Shown here piece after piece: positions 18,956-27,239 of a DNA stretch of 64,000 bases. Under the pieces are notes generated by a model. That model worked only from the letters and a program-made list of their open reading frames with translations, was not told where the DNA came from and did no database searches. Source of the DNA: Actinacidiphila sp. DG2A-62 (GTDB lineage Bacteria > Actinomycetota > Actinomycetes > Streptomycetales > Streptomycetaceae); assembly GCF_035825295.1 (NCBI RefSeq), contig NZ_JAYMGI010000002.1, positions 6,005,501-6,069,500 on the forward strand, written 5' to 3'. The position numbers and the translations under genes are program-made. Position 1 is the stretch's first letter; every line of letters begins with the position of its first letter.

Positions 18956-19544
18956 CCGGCAGGAGGGCCTGCAGGACTGGCAGACCGACCCCGAGCGGGC
19001 GCCGGTCTCCACGAAGATCGTCGTGGCCGGCGGCTTCGGTGTGGGCAAGACCACCTTCGTCGGCGCGGTGTCCGAGATCTCCCCGCTGACCACCGAGGCG
19101 GTGATGACCAAGGCCAGCGAGGCGCTGGACGACCTGGCCGCCACGCCCGACAAGCAGACCACCACGGTCGCCATGGACTTCGGTCGCATCACCCTCGAAC
19201 AGGACCTGGTGCTCTACGTGTTCGGCACGCCGGGCCAGCAGCGCTTCTGGTTCATGTGGGACGACCTCGTGCGCGGCGCGATAGGCGCGGTGGTGCTGGC
19301 CGACACCCGCAGGCTCGCCGACTGCTTCCCCGCGCTGGACTACTTCGAGGGCACCGGCCTGCCGTACACCGTCGCGGTCAACCAGTTCGAGGGCACACCG
19401 GAGTACACCGCGCAGGACGTGCGGGACGCCCTCGCCGTCCCCGAGCACATCCCGGTGCTGATCATCGACGCGCGCAAGCGCTACTCGGTGATCGAGGCGC
19501 TGCTGGCGCTGGTCGCCCACGCGATGGACGAGCAGCCGATCTGA
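18936..19544 (+). CDS. cvnD: Conservon 1 CvnD: small Ras-like ATP/GTP-binding protein
   Basis: GTPase of the conservon, 202 residues. The P-loop GGFGVGKTTFVG is followed by the switch Thr region (TTVAMDFGRI) and the G3-type motif LYVFGTPGQQRFWFMWDDL. VAVNQFEG stands at the NKxD-like position, so the canonical specificity motif is changed, as usual in this family. The ATG at 18936 lies within the end of cvnC. In the conservon model CvnA at the membrane recruits B, C and D; the nucleotide state of CvnD is thought to carry the signal. Confidence 0.9.
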   Translation: MGFAGFDRQEGLQDWQTDPERAPVSTKIVVAGGFGVGKTTFVGAVSEISPLTTEAVMTKASEALDDLAATPDKQTTTVAMDFGRITLEQDLVLYVFGTPGQQRFWFMWDDLVRGAIGAVVLADTRRLADCFPALDYFEGTGLPYTVAVNQFEGTPEYTAQDVRDALAVPEHIPVLIIDARKRYSVIEALLALVAHAMDEQPI

Positions 19545-19568
19545 GCCGCCCGGCCCCTTGGCCGCCGC

Positions 19569-19611
19569 CCGGCCGCCGGGCGCGCCCGCACTCCCCGGCC
19601 GCCGGGCGCGC
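19569..19611. repeat. 17-bp direct repeat with internal dyad, after cvnD
   Basis: The 17-mer CCGGCCGCCGGGCGCGC occurs at 19569-19585 and 19595-19611. Each copy contains a short dyad. The pair lies between the convergent cvnD and NlpC/P60 genes and may act as terminator. Confidence 0.4.
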
Positions 19612-19618
19612 GCGGGCC

Positions 19619-20770
19619 TCAGAGCTTCGTCGTCCCGATCGGCGTCGGCAGCCGCGCCGACTTCGGCACGGAGTGCGGCTGGTAGTGCGTCAGCGACGCC
19701 GCGCCCATGTCGGGGCGGACCGCGCCGAGCACCGGGTTCGCGGCGATCGGTGAGACCTTGACCACCGAGCCGGGCCGCGGCGCCTGGATGACCAGCCCGT
19801 CGCCGATGTAGAGGGCCACGTGGGTGGCCTTGGCGAAGTAGACCACCAGGTCGCCCGGGCGCAACAGCACCAGCGGCACGTGCGGCAGCCGCGCCCACTG
19901 CTCCTGGCTGGTGCGCGGCACCACCGTCCCGGCGTGCGCCCACGCCTGCGAGGTCAGGCCCGAGCAGTCGAACGCGTTCGGACCGGCCGCGCCCCACACG
20001 TACGGCTTGCCGAGCTGCTCGAAGGCGAAGTCCAGCGCCCGCGCGCCGACCGCGGAGGGGGAGCGCAGCGCCGGGTCGTCGCCGAGCGGCTTGGCGTCCA
20101 TGAAGTCGCGCTGGGCCTGGTCCTCGCCCCGCTGCTCCAGTGTCTGCAGCTCCTGGACCTGCACGCCGGTCAGCCCGGACAGCGCCGCCTCGACCTGCCG
20201 CAGGCTGCTCTCGACCTGGTTCTTGCGCGCCGACTGCACCGCCTGGGCGTGCTGCGCCTTGTCCAGCGCCTGCTGCGCCTGGGTGTTGAGGGTGCTCAGC
20301 CGCCGCTCGCCGGCGCTCAGCTCGGCCAGCACGTCCTTCTGGTGCTGCGCGGACCGTTCGAGCACGTGCTGCCGGCCGAAGAAGTCCTGCGGGCTGCCGC
20401 CGTCGAGCAGCGCCAGATACGGCGACAGGCCGCCCTGCTGGTACATCCGGTTGGCCAGCAGCGCCACTTCGTCGCGGCTCGCGGCCACCTTCACCCGCTG
20501 CTGGGCGAGCTGCCGGTCCACCGTCCTGGCCTTGGCCCGCTGCTCGTCGGCCACCTGCTTCGCCTGGTCGTACGCCTCGGTGGCCGACTCCGTCTGCAGA
20601 TACAGGCTCTGCAGCCGGGACAGCAGCGTGGTCAGCGGGACGGCGGGCTGCGGCGGCGGGTCGTAGGGCGCCGCCCCGGCCGCCGGCGCCAGCGCGCCCA
20701 CGGCCAGCAGCACCCCCGCGCACAGCGCGCCCGTGCACGCCCACTGCCGCCTGCGTCGTACGTCCGCCAT
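19619..20770 (-). CDS. Secreted NlpC/P60 peptidoglycan endopeptidase with coiled-coil region
   Basis: Wall hydrolase of 383 residues that should cleave the D-Glu-mDAP (or LL-DAP) stem-peptide bond. A signal peptide (residues 1-34, core CTGALCAGVLLAVGALAPAAGA) is followed by a long helical coiled-coil region (about 45-225, rich in Gln, Ala, Arg) like that of RipA-type enzymes. The C-terminal NlpC/P60 domain has Cys269 in NAFDCSGLTSQAW, His317 in ATHVALYIGDG and the strand GDLVVYF. The ATG 20770 has GGAGGTGGGCGAGGG upstream. It is on the same strand as the GH18 gene but a hairpin separates them. Confidence 0.92.
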   Translation of the reverse strand: MADVRRRRQWACTGALCAGVLLAVGALAPAAGAAPYDPPPQPAVPLTTLLSRLQSLYLQTESATEAYDQAKQVADEQRAKARTVDRQLAQQRVKVAASRDEVALLANRMYQQGGLSPYLALLDGGSPQDFFGRQHVLERSAQHQKDVLAELSAGERRLSTLNTQAQQALDKAQHAQAVQSARKNQVESSLRQVEAALSGLTGVQVQELQTLEQRGEDQAQRDFMDAKPLGDDPALRSPSAVGARALDFAFEQLGKPYVWGAAGPNAFDCSGLTSQAWAHAGTVVPRTSQEQWARLPHVPLVLLRPGDLVVYFAKATHVALYIGDGLVIQAPRPGSVVKVSPIAANPVLGAVRPDMGAASLTHYQPHSVPKSARLPTPIGTTKL

Positions 20771-20867
20771 CCCTCGCCCACCTCCGTACTCGGGGGTAAC
20801 GCCCCGGCGGGCTCGATGATGTCACGCTTCGTCATATTGTCGACACCCCCACTGGGGTGAATTGCGG

Positions 20868-20909
20868 GCGTACGACCCGGCCACCGCCCTCGGGGACCGG
20901 GCCGTACGC
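20868..20909 (-). terminator. Terminator of the GH18 chitinase gene
   Basis: Inverted repeat of 13 bp with one mismatch (20868-20880 and 20897-20909) and a 16-nt loop, 47 bases after the chitinase stop. It should separate that transcript from the NlpC/P60 gene. Confidence 0.55.
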
Positions 20910-20955
20910 GTACCGGTGTCCTACCGGCTCGGCCGCGCGGGTTCGGCGCGCGGGC

Positions 20956-22580
20956 TCAGCCGAAGTAGGAGTGGAAGGTGGTGGAGAACTCCCAGTTGGA
21001 GAACCGGTCCCAGTTGATCGACCACGTCATCAGGCCGCGCAGTCCTGGCCAGGTGCCGTGGGTGGCGTAGCCGCCGCAGTCGGTCTTCTTGGTCAGGCAG
21101 TTCAGCGCCTGGTCGACCTGGGCGGGGGCGGTGTAGCCGTTGCCGGCGTTGACCGAGGCGGGCAGGCCGATGCCGACCTGGGAGGGGGCCAGCGCCGGGA
21201 ACATGTTCGCGGTGTTGCCGGCCACCGGGAAGCCGGTGAGCAGCATGTCCGTCATCGCGATGTGGAAGTCCGCGCCGCCCATGGTGTGGTACTGGTTGTC
21301 CAGGCCCATGATCGGCCCGGAGTTGTAGTCCTGGACGTGCAGCAGCGTCAGGTCGTTGCGCAGCGCGTAGATCACCGGGAGGTACGCGCCGCACCGCGGG
21401 TCCTGGCCGCCCCACGGGCCCGAGCCGTAGTACTGGTAACCCATCTGCACGAAGAAGGTCTCCGGGGCCATCGTCAGCACGAAGCCGCTGCCGTACTTCG
21501 CCTTGAGCGACTTCAGCGCCGAGATCAGGTTGACGATCACCGGGGTGGTCGGGTTCTTGAAGTCGGTGTCTCCGGTGTTCAGCGAGAGCGAGTGGCCCTC
21601 GAAGTCGATGTCGACGCCGTCCAGGCCCCACTGGTCGATGATCGAGCCGACCGAGGAGACGAAGGCGTCGCGGGCCGCGGTGGTGGTCAGCTGGACCTCG
21701 CCGTTGGCGCCGCCGATCGACAGCAGCACCTTCTTGCCGGCCGCCTGCTTGGCCTTGATCGCGGCCTTGAAGTCCGCGTCGGACTCCACCGACGGGCACT
21801 CGCTCACCGAGCAGCGGTTGAAGTGGATCTGCCCGGAGGTGGGCGAGCTGGTCTCGCCGAAGGCCAGGTCGATGACGTCCCAGCTCGCCGGCACGTCGGC
21901 GAGCCTGGTGTAGCCCGAGCCGTTGGCGAAGGTCTCGTGCAGGTAGCCGACCAGCGCGTGGGCCGGCAGGCCGCCCCGGAGGGCGGGGAGGTCGGCGGCG
22001 AGGTGGGGGGCGAGGTCGGCGGGGAAGTGGGGGGTGAGGTCGGCGGGGTGGTGGTGCCGCCGCCCGGCCCCTGGAGCGAGATGTCGTCGGCGAGGTACGC
22101 CGGCTGGCCGTACCAGCCGTGCACGTACACCGACGCGGTGGTCTGGCCGGCGCCGGTGGTGAAGGAGACGCTGAGCGGGGCGTACCCGCCGCCGGTGCCG
22201 GGCGTCCAGGTGCTGGCGCCGCCGTCCACGCCGAGGTAGACGTAGCTGCCCTTGACCTGCGCGGTGAGGGTGTAGGCGGTGTTGGGCGCGACCGTGACGG
22301 TCTCCTTGCACTGGCCGGTGGCGCCGGCCGAAGGGGTGGCCTGGAGCGCGTAGGTGCCGCTGTGCGCCTGGCCGCTGACGACCGAGCTGCCGGCGTCGCA
22401 GGTCCAGCCGGCCAGCGTGCCGGTCTCGAAGCCGCCGTTGCTCAGGAGTTCGCCGGCGCTCGCGGCCGGCGCGAGCGCCACCAGGCCGCCGACGGCGACG
22501 GCGCCGGCGAGCGCGGCGGATGCGGCGACCAGGGATCTGCGGCGGACGGAGGATCTGGCGGGTCCGGGTGCGGTGAGCAT
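20956..22580 (-). pseudogene. Secreted GH18 chitinase with carbohydrate-binding module, frameshifted in linker
   Basis: Extracellular chitinase. The N-terminal frame starts at ATG 22578-22580 after GGAG and gives a signal peptide, a beta-sandwich binding module beginning ELLSNGGFETGTLAGWTC, and a linker of repeated PPTS units. The catalytic part is in a second frame: GYLHETFANGSGYT, KKVLLSIGGANG and the GH18 motif DGVDIDFE (Asp and Glu of DxxDxDxE) near 21600-21625, then YNSGP and TWSINWD. The frames meet near 21965-21980, where one base seems to be missing in the G-rich end of the linker; joined, they make about 540 residues. Two chitinase-type operator repeats and a -35/-10 pair precede the gene. 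It should release chitooligosaccharides under DasR-type control. Confidence 0.85.
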
Positions 22581-22641
22581 GGGGGGATGCTCCTTCTGTC
22601 CAGAGGGCGCATGGGCATGCCAGAAGGACATGTCACCGCGC

Positions 22642-22683
22642 AGCAAACAGGTCCAGACCAATCGTGTCAACGGTCCGGACCAA
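22642..22683 (-). promoter_or_regulatory. Chitinase promoter with two DasR/chitinase-type repeats
   Basis: Read on the minus strand, TTGGTCCGGACCG and TTGGTCTGGACCT form two copies 22 nt apart (22671-22683 and 22649-22661). They resemble the TGGTCTAGACCA-type sites and the direct repeats known in Streptomyces chitinase promoters. A TTGACA (22665-22670) lies between them and a TTTGCT (22642-22647) follows after 17 bases, so a bound repressor would block the promoter. Confidence 0.7.
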
Positions 22684-22834
22684 GTCCGCGCGGGGCGGGG
22701 CGCGTCGAGGAGGTGCCGGGGCGCGCCGCGGCGTCGGACCGCGGGTCAGCGGGAAGGCCGGCGCGCGGCGGTCGGCCGGCGTGCGGCTGCCGGCCGGAGT
22801 GCGGCTGCCGGGCGGCGTGCGGCGGTCGGGCGGG

Positions 22835-23086
22835 TCAGGAGCGCTTGCTCCACGGCCAGCGGGGGCCGGGCGGGCGCTTGCCCTCGGGGTCGTAGACGAA
22901 CACCCAGCGGGTGCGCCGGGACGGGCTCGGCTGCCGGTGGTAGACGTACGTCACGTCCGGCCGCCCGTCGTCGCCGGGGACGGGCACGGTGTACGAGCGC
23001 GGCGGCTGCCCGGTCATCCCCACGATGACCTCCAGCACCCGGCCGTCCAGCGGGCCCCCGACGAACTCCGTCTCCTCGTGTCGCAC
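22835..23086 (-). CDS. Conserved small hypothetical protein
   Basis: Soluble protein of 83 residues with pattern ETEFVGGPLDGRVLEVIVG, then a Tyr-rich middle (DVTYVYHRQ) and a Trp/Lys end (PRWPWSKRS). I recall similar GGPLDGR proteins in many streptomycetes, with no function assigned. The GTG at 23084-23086 with a GGGGGG upstream is preferred; the longer frame to 23182 adds only Gly/Arg-rich residues. It is divergent from the TetR gene. Confidence 0.6.
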   Translation of the reverse strand: MRHEETEFVGGPLDGRVLEVIVGMTGQPPRSYTVPVPGDDGRPDVTYVYHRQPSPSRRTRWVFVYDPEGKRPPGPRWPWSKRS

Positions 23087-23225
23087 GCCCCCCACCCTGT
23101 CACGGCCCCCGCCGCCGCGCGCGGCCGGGCAACGGCGGCCGGGACCGTCTGCCCGGCCCGCCCGCCCGGCCGGGCTGGGCACGACGGAAGAGATCGGCCG
23201 CCCGGCGACCGGCTACCCTGCGGAC

Positions 23226-23981
23226 ATGAGCAGCGAGGCCCCCGCCTACCGGCGGATGAGCGTCGAGGCGCGCCGTGCGCAGCTCCTCACGGCCGCCGTC
23301 GACCTCTTCGGGCACCACAGGCCCGAGGACGTCTCGGTGGACGACGTGGCCGCCGCCGCGGGCGTCTCCCGGCCGCTGGTCTACCGCTACTTCCCCGGCG
23401 GCAAGCAGCAGTTGTACGAGGCCGCGGTCCAGGGCGCGGCACAGGAGCTGATCGGCCGGTTCGCGGTGCCGCCGGCCGGCGCGCCCACCGGGCGGCTGGC
23501 CGACGCACTGGGCCGCTACCTCGCCTACGTGGACGAGCACGCGCCCGCCTACGCCGCCCTGATGCGCGGCGCGAGCGCCGGCGGCCCGGACCGCACCGGG
23601 GCGATCGTCGACGACGTGCGCCGCAGGGCCGCCAAGGAGGTGCTGCGCCACCTGGGCGTGGCGCACCCGGGCCCGCGGCTGGCCACGATGGTCCGGTCCT
23701 GGATCGCCTCGGTCGAGGCGCACTCGCTGATGTGGCTGGACGACGGCAGGCAGCCGCCGCTGGCCGAGCTGCGGGACTGGCTGGTCGACCAGTTCACCGC
23801 GCTGCTGGTGGTCACCGCGACGCGCGACGAGGAGGCCGCCGCGGCGGCCGGGCGCGCGCTGGCGCAGGAGACCGGGGACAGCCCGGCCGGCGCGCTGGCC
23901 CGCCGCCTCGCACCGTTCCTGGCCGCCCAGGGCGCCCACCTGCTGGCCGCCCCGGCAGTCCCGGCGGTCCCGGATGCCTGA
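23226..23981 (+). CDS. TetR-family transcriptional regulator
   Basis: Regulator of 251 residues. The N-terminal HTH is typical: ARRAQLLTAAVDLFGHHRPEDVSVDDVAAAAGVSRPLVYRYFPGGKQQLYEAAV. The ligand domain includes MVRSWIASVEAHSLMWLDDG, a pattern common in actinobacterial TetR proteins. The ATG at 23226 is chosen because the HTH begins soon after it. It is next to the diiron pair at 24064-26167 and is a natural candidate to control it or itself. Confidence 0.92.
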   Translation: MSSEAPAYRRMSVEARRAQLLTAAVDLFGHHRPEDVSVDDVAAAAGVSRPLVYRYFPGGKQQLYEAAVQGAAQELIGRFAVPPAGAPTGRLADALGRYLAYVDEHAPAYAALMRGASAGGPDRTGAIVDDVRRRAAKEVLRHLGVAHPGPRLATMVRSWIASVEAHSLMWLDDGRQPPLAELRDWLVDQFTALLVVTATRDEEAAAAAGRALAQETGDSPAGALARRLAPFLAAQGAHLLAAPAVPAVPDA

Positions 23982-24037
23982 GCCCCGAGCTCCGGGGCCC
24001 TCAGCCCCGGGCTCCGGGCCCTGAGCCCCGGGCCCTG
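23981..24037. repeat. GC-rich repeats between TetR and diiron gene
   Basis: Three imperfect copies of an AGCCCCGGGCTCCGGGCCCTG-like unit (23981-24002, 24003-24023, 24024-24037) follow the TetR stop. The units are self-complementary, and the stretch lies between convergent genes, so a terminator role is likely. Confidence 0.45.
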
Positions 24038-24063
24038 ACCCCCGGAACCGTGGGCCGGGGGGG

Positions 24064-24957
24064 CTACGCCAGCAGCCCGGACGCCTTCCACAGCCGCCTG
24101 CTGGGCCCCTCGAACATCCCGATCTCCTCGAAGAAGTCCATCAGCCGCTTGGCCGACCGCAGCATCACGTCGCGCCGGTGCTCGCTGGCGCGGGCCGCCC
24201 GCACCGCCTCGTCCGGGTCCAGGCCCACCTCGGCGTAGACCCGCGGGCTGATCAGCGCGCGGGAGATGACCCGCGCCGCCTGGCCGCCCGAGGTGCGGGT
24301 CAGTGCGATCTCCCAGCGCGGCGCCGACCTCATCTGGCGGCGCAGCTCCTCGCGGGCGTACCGGATGTGCCGGGACTCCTCCACGACGTGGATGCGCGCG
24401 ACGTTGGCGATCAGCGGCTGGACGCGCTCGTCCGGGAAGGTCAGCCGCTGCATCCAGTCGAGGATCTCCTCGGCCAGCAGGGTGCCGGTGAAGGAACCGG
24501 GCGTGGTGGACACGGTCTTCATCGCCCGGCCCAGCAGGTGGTCCAGGCGCGAGGGCCGGTAGGTGGGCGTGCCCATCTTCGTCACCGCGCGGGCGAACAT
24601 CTTGGAGTGCCGGCACTCGTCGGCGATCTCGGTCAGCGCGTAGCGCACGTGCGCCGACGTCGGCTCCTGGTCGTAGGTGTGGCGCAGCAGCAGCTGCATC
24701 AGGATCGTCTCGAACCACACGCCGATCGAGCAGAGCGAGGCCACCTCGTGCCGGCTCAGCTCGATCCGCTGCTCCGGCGACATCCGCCGCCACAGCGGGG
24801 TGTCGTAGAGCGAGACGAGTTCCGGCGGCCAGAACCACTTGCCCTCCTCGAAGGGGGCGTCCCAGTCCAGCTCGGCGTCGGGGTCGAAGGAGTGCTTCGC
24901 GGACGCGGCGAGCAGCCGTTCCGCGGTCTTTTCGCGGTCGATCAGTACGGCGTCCAT
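24064..24957 (-). CDS. AurF-like diiron oxygenase family protein
   Basis: All-helical protein of 297 residues with the carboxylate/His pattern of AurF-type non-haem diiron enzymes: ALTEIADECRHSKMFARAV (ExxxRH), LAEEILDWMQ and HVVEESRHIRYAREEL (second ExxxRH). These residues would hold two irons that activate O2. Known members oxidise aryl amines or other small molecules, but the substrate here cannot be read from the sequence. It is divergent from a second diiron protein, with 94 bases between the starts, and close to a TetR gene. Confidence 0.82.
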   Translation of the reverse strand: MDAVLIDREKTAERLLAASAKHSFDPDAELDWDAPFEEGKWFWPPELVSLYDTPLWRRMSPEQRIELSRHEVASLCSIGVWFETILMQLLLRHTYDQEPTSAHVRYALTEIADECRHSKMFARAVTKMGTPTYRPSRLDHLLGRAMKTVSTTPGSFTGTLLAEEILDWMQRLTFPDERVQPLIANVARIHVVEESRHIRYAREELRRQMRSAPRWEIALTRTSGGQAARVISRALISPRVYAEVGLDPDEAVRAARASEHRRDVMLRSAKRLMDFFEEIGMFEGPSRRLWKASGLLA

Positions 24958-25051
24958 GCGGAAGATGCCTCCGGCGCAAGGGGGTTACCACGGGTACCCC
25001 CCTTATGAGACTCTGTGTCAACAAGCTCGTCAAGACCCCGGGAGCCGACCG

Positions 25052-26167
25052 ATGTCCTCGCAAGGTCTGTACACGCAAGCACCGGACGAGTGGAGCTGGC
25101 AGGTGCCCGCGCACGGCGCCGCACGCTTCTCGTGGGAGTACGACGACGGCCGCGACCGGCTGCTGGCCCTGTACCAGAAGGGCAAGGACAAGCAGTGGGA
25201 CGCCGTCCGCCGGATCGACTGGGACCTGGAGGTGGACCCGTACCAGCCCCTCGGCACCCCGGACGAGGCGATGGCGATCCACGGCACCCGCTACTGGGCC
25301 GCGATGAGCGAGGCCGAACGCGGCGTGCTGCGGCAGCACTACACCTCCTGGCAGTTCAGCCAGTTCCTGCACGGCGAGCAGGGCGCGATGGTGTGCGCGG
25401 CGCGGATCGTGGAGTCCGCGCCCGACCTGGACGCGAAGTTCTACTCCGCGACGCAGACCATGGACGAGGCCCGGCACGCCGAGATCTACGGCCGCTTCCT
25501 GCACGAGAAGATCGGGATGATCTACCCGGTCAACGACAACCTCCAGGCGCTGCTCGCCGACACCCTGCGCGACGCCCGCTGGGACATGCCCTACCTGGGC
25601 ATGCAGGTGCTCATCGAGGGCCTGGCGCTGGCCGCCTTCGGGCTGATCCGGGACACCACCACCAAGCCGCTGCCCAAGCAGATCCTCGCCTACGTGATGC
25701 AGGACGAGGCCCGGCACGTCGCCTTCGGGCGGATGGCCCTGCGCGACTACTACAAGCAGCTCACCGACGCCGAACTGCGCGAGCGCGAGGAGTTCGTGAT
25801 CGAGGGCTGCTACCTGATGCGCGACCGGCTGCGCGGCGCCGAGGTGCTGGAGAACTTCGGCGTGCCCGCGGCGGAGGCGGCCGAGCTGAGCGAGCGCTCG
25901 CCGTTCCTGCACATGTTCAGGAAGCTGCTGTTCAGCCGGATCGTGCCGTGCGTGAAGGACATCGGGCTGTGGGGCCCGCGGCTGCAGCAGGCGTACGTGG
26001 ACATGGGCGTCCTCGACCTCGGCGACTCGAACCTGGACCTGCTGATGACCCAGGACGAGGAGGTCGCCGAGCGGCTGGACGCCGAGCGCTTCGCCGCCGA
26101 GGAGCAGGCCCGCGTGGCGGAGGTCGCCGACGCCGTCGCCGCGGGGGCAGGCGCGGAGGGGGCCTGA
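25052..26167 (+). CDS. Ferritin-like/RNR-R2-like diiron protein
   Basis: Protein of 371 residues, mainly helical, with two DEARH motifs: QTMDEARHAEIYGRFLHEK and VMQDEARHVAFGRMALRD. GEQGAM and LIEGLALAAFG supply further carboxylates, a ferritin-like four-helix diiron site. The start ATG 25052 is preceded by GGGAG. The last 35 residues are Glu/Ala-rich. It is divergent from the AurF-like gene; the two may act on the same substrate or in the same stress response. Homologues occur widely in streptomycetes without a clear function. Confidence 0.8.
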   Translation: MSSQGLYTQAPDEWSWQVPAHGAARFSWEYDDGRDRLLALYQKGKDKQWDAVRRIDWDLEVDPYQPLGTPDEAMAIHGTRYWAAMSEAERGVLRQHYTSWQFSQFLHGEQGAMVCAARIVESAPDLDAKFYSATQTMDEARHAEIYGRFLHEKIGMIYPVNDNLQALLADTLRDARWDMPYLGMQVLIEGLALAAFGLIRDTTTKPLPKQILAYVMQDEARHVAFGRMALRDYYKQLTDAELREREEFVIEGCYLMRDRLRGAEVLENFGVPAAEAAELSERSPFLHMFRKLLFSRIVPCVKDIGLWGPRLQQAYVDMGVLDLGDSNLDLLMTQDEEVAERLDAERFAAEEQARVAEVADAVAAGAGAEGA

Positions 26168-26220
26168 GCGTCCCCGCCCCGCTTCCTTCGCAGGTCCGCC
26201 GTGTCCTGATTCTGCAACAG

Positions 26221-26245
26221 CCGTCCGGCGCACGGGCCCGGACGG
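26221..26245 (+). terminator. Possible terminator after the ferritin-like gene
   Basis: CCGTCCGG (26221-26228) pairs with CCGGACGG (26238-26245) across a 9-nt loop, 54 bases after the stop. The stem is short, so this is a weak call. Confidence 0.35.
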
Positions 26246-26360
26246 AACCGTAGTCTGGGCCGCCGCATCTATTCGTGCGCAGATCCGGTGAGCCGACCAT
26301 CTCACCGGGTCCGCGCCAACGAGCGACGCGACGGACCGACACGGGCAGGCGGGGACACAC

Positions 26361-27239
26361 ATGGCGGGGCGGGGAACTCTCATCCGGATGAAGGCGGCAC
26401 CCCAGTGGCTGGCGGTGAGCGCGGCGGTGGTCGTCGTGGTGCTGGCGGCGGTCGCCTCGGCGCTCTTCGCGTCGGGCTCCGGCGGCGCCGCCGCGGACGC
26501 CGGCGGCCCGGGCGGGCACGGCGCCGGCGTGGTCGGCGGGGCGGCCGGCGCCGGGGGTTCCGGCGGCTCCGACGGCAAGGGCGACTCCGGCGGCGGCACC
26601 CCGCCCACCCCCACACACCCCGCCGTCGACCCGGTGCCCGACTCGATCGTGCACGCCAGCGACAAGCCCGGCCAGGCCGTCAACATCACCATCGACGACG
26701 GCCCCGACCCGCAGTGGACGCCCCGGGTGCTCCAGGTGCTCAAGCAGCACCACGTGCACGCGACCTTCTGCATGATCGGCCCGCAGGCCGCGGCCCACCC
26801 GGAGCTGGTCAAGCGGGTCGTCGCCGAGGGCCACCGGCTGTGCGACCACACCGTGCACCACGACACGACGATGGACCACAAGCCGTTCGCGTACCAGCAG
26901 TCGGAGATCATGGACGCGCTGGCCATGATCGAGAAGGCGTCCGGCGGCGCCCGCGTCTACTACTACCGCGCGCCCGGCGGCGCCTTCACCCCGCCCAGCC
27001 GCGCGCTGGCCGCCCAGCACGGGATGCGCCCGCTGGGCTGGAACGTCGACACCAAGGACTTCGACCGCCCGGGCGTCCCGGCCATCATGGACACCCTCAA
27101 GGACGAGATCCACAACGGCCCGACGATCCTCTTCCACGACGGCGGCGGCGACCGCGCCCAGACCGTCCAGGCCCTCGACCAGTCGCTGACCTGGCTCAAG
27201 GGCCAGGGCTACGCCTTCGGCTTTCCCCGGGTCCGCTGA
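26361..27239 (+). CDS. Secreted/membrane-anchored polysaccharide deacetylase (NodB, CE4)
   Basis: Deacetylase of 292 residues acting on wall or extracellular polysaccharide. An N-terminal membrane segment (WLAVSAAVVVVVLAAVASALFA) and a Gly-rich spacer lead to the NodB domain. Its motifs are NITIDDGPDPQWT (Asp pair), LCDHTVHHD (metal His residues, HTxxH), YYYRAPGGAFTP, LGWNVDTKDFDRPG and TILFHDGGGDR (catalytic His). The 3' end overlaps the convergent PBP gene by 44 nt, so there is no room for a terminator between them. Confidence 0.9.
   Translation: MAGRGTLIRMKAAPQWLAVSAAVVVVVLAAVASALFASGSGGAAADAGGPGGHGAGVVGGAAGAGGSGGSDGKGDSGGGTPPTPTHPAVDPVPDSIVHASDKPGQAVNITIDDGPDPQWTPRVLQVLKQHHVHATFCMIGPQAAAHPELVKRVVAEGHRLCDHTVHHDTTMDHKPFAYQQSEIMDALAMIEKASGGARVYYYRAPGGAFTPPSRALAAQHGMRPLGWNVDTKDFDRPGVPAIMDTLKDEIHNGPTILFHDGGGDRAQTVQALDQSLTWLKGQGYAFGFPRVR

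Noticed and set aside
21960..22060. Repeats in the chitinase linker as a mobile element end
   Set aside because: They are the coding repeats for PPTS units.
24981..25003. GGGGGTTACC-ACG-GGTACCCCC as a TetR operator
   Set aside because: The arms are imperfect and G/C-run driven; too weak to list as a site.
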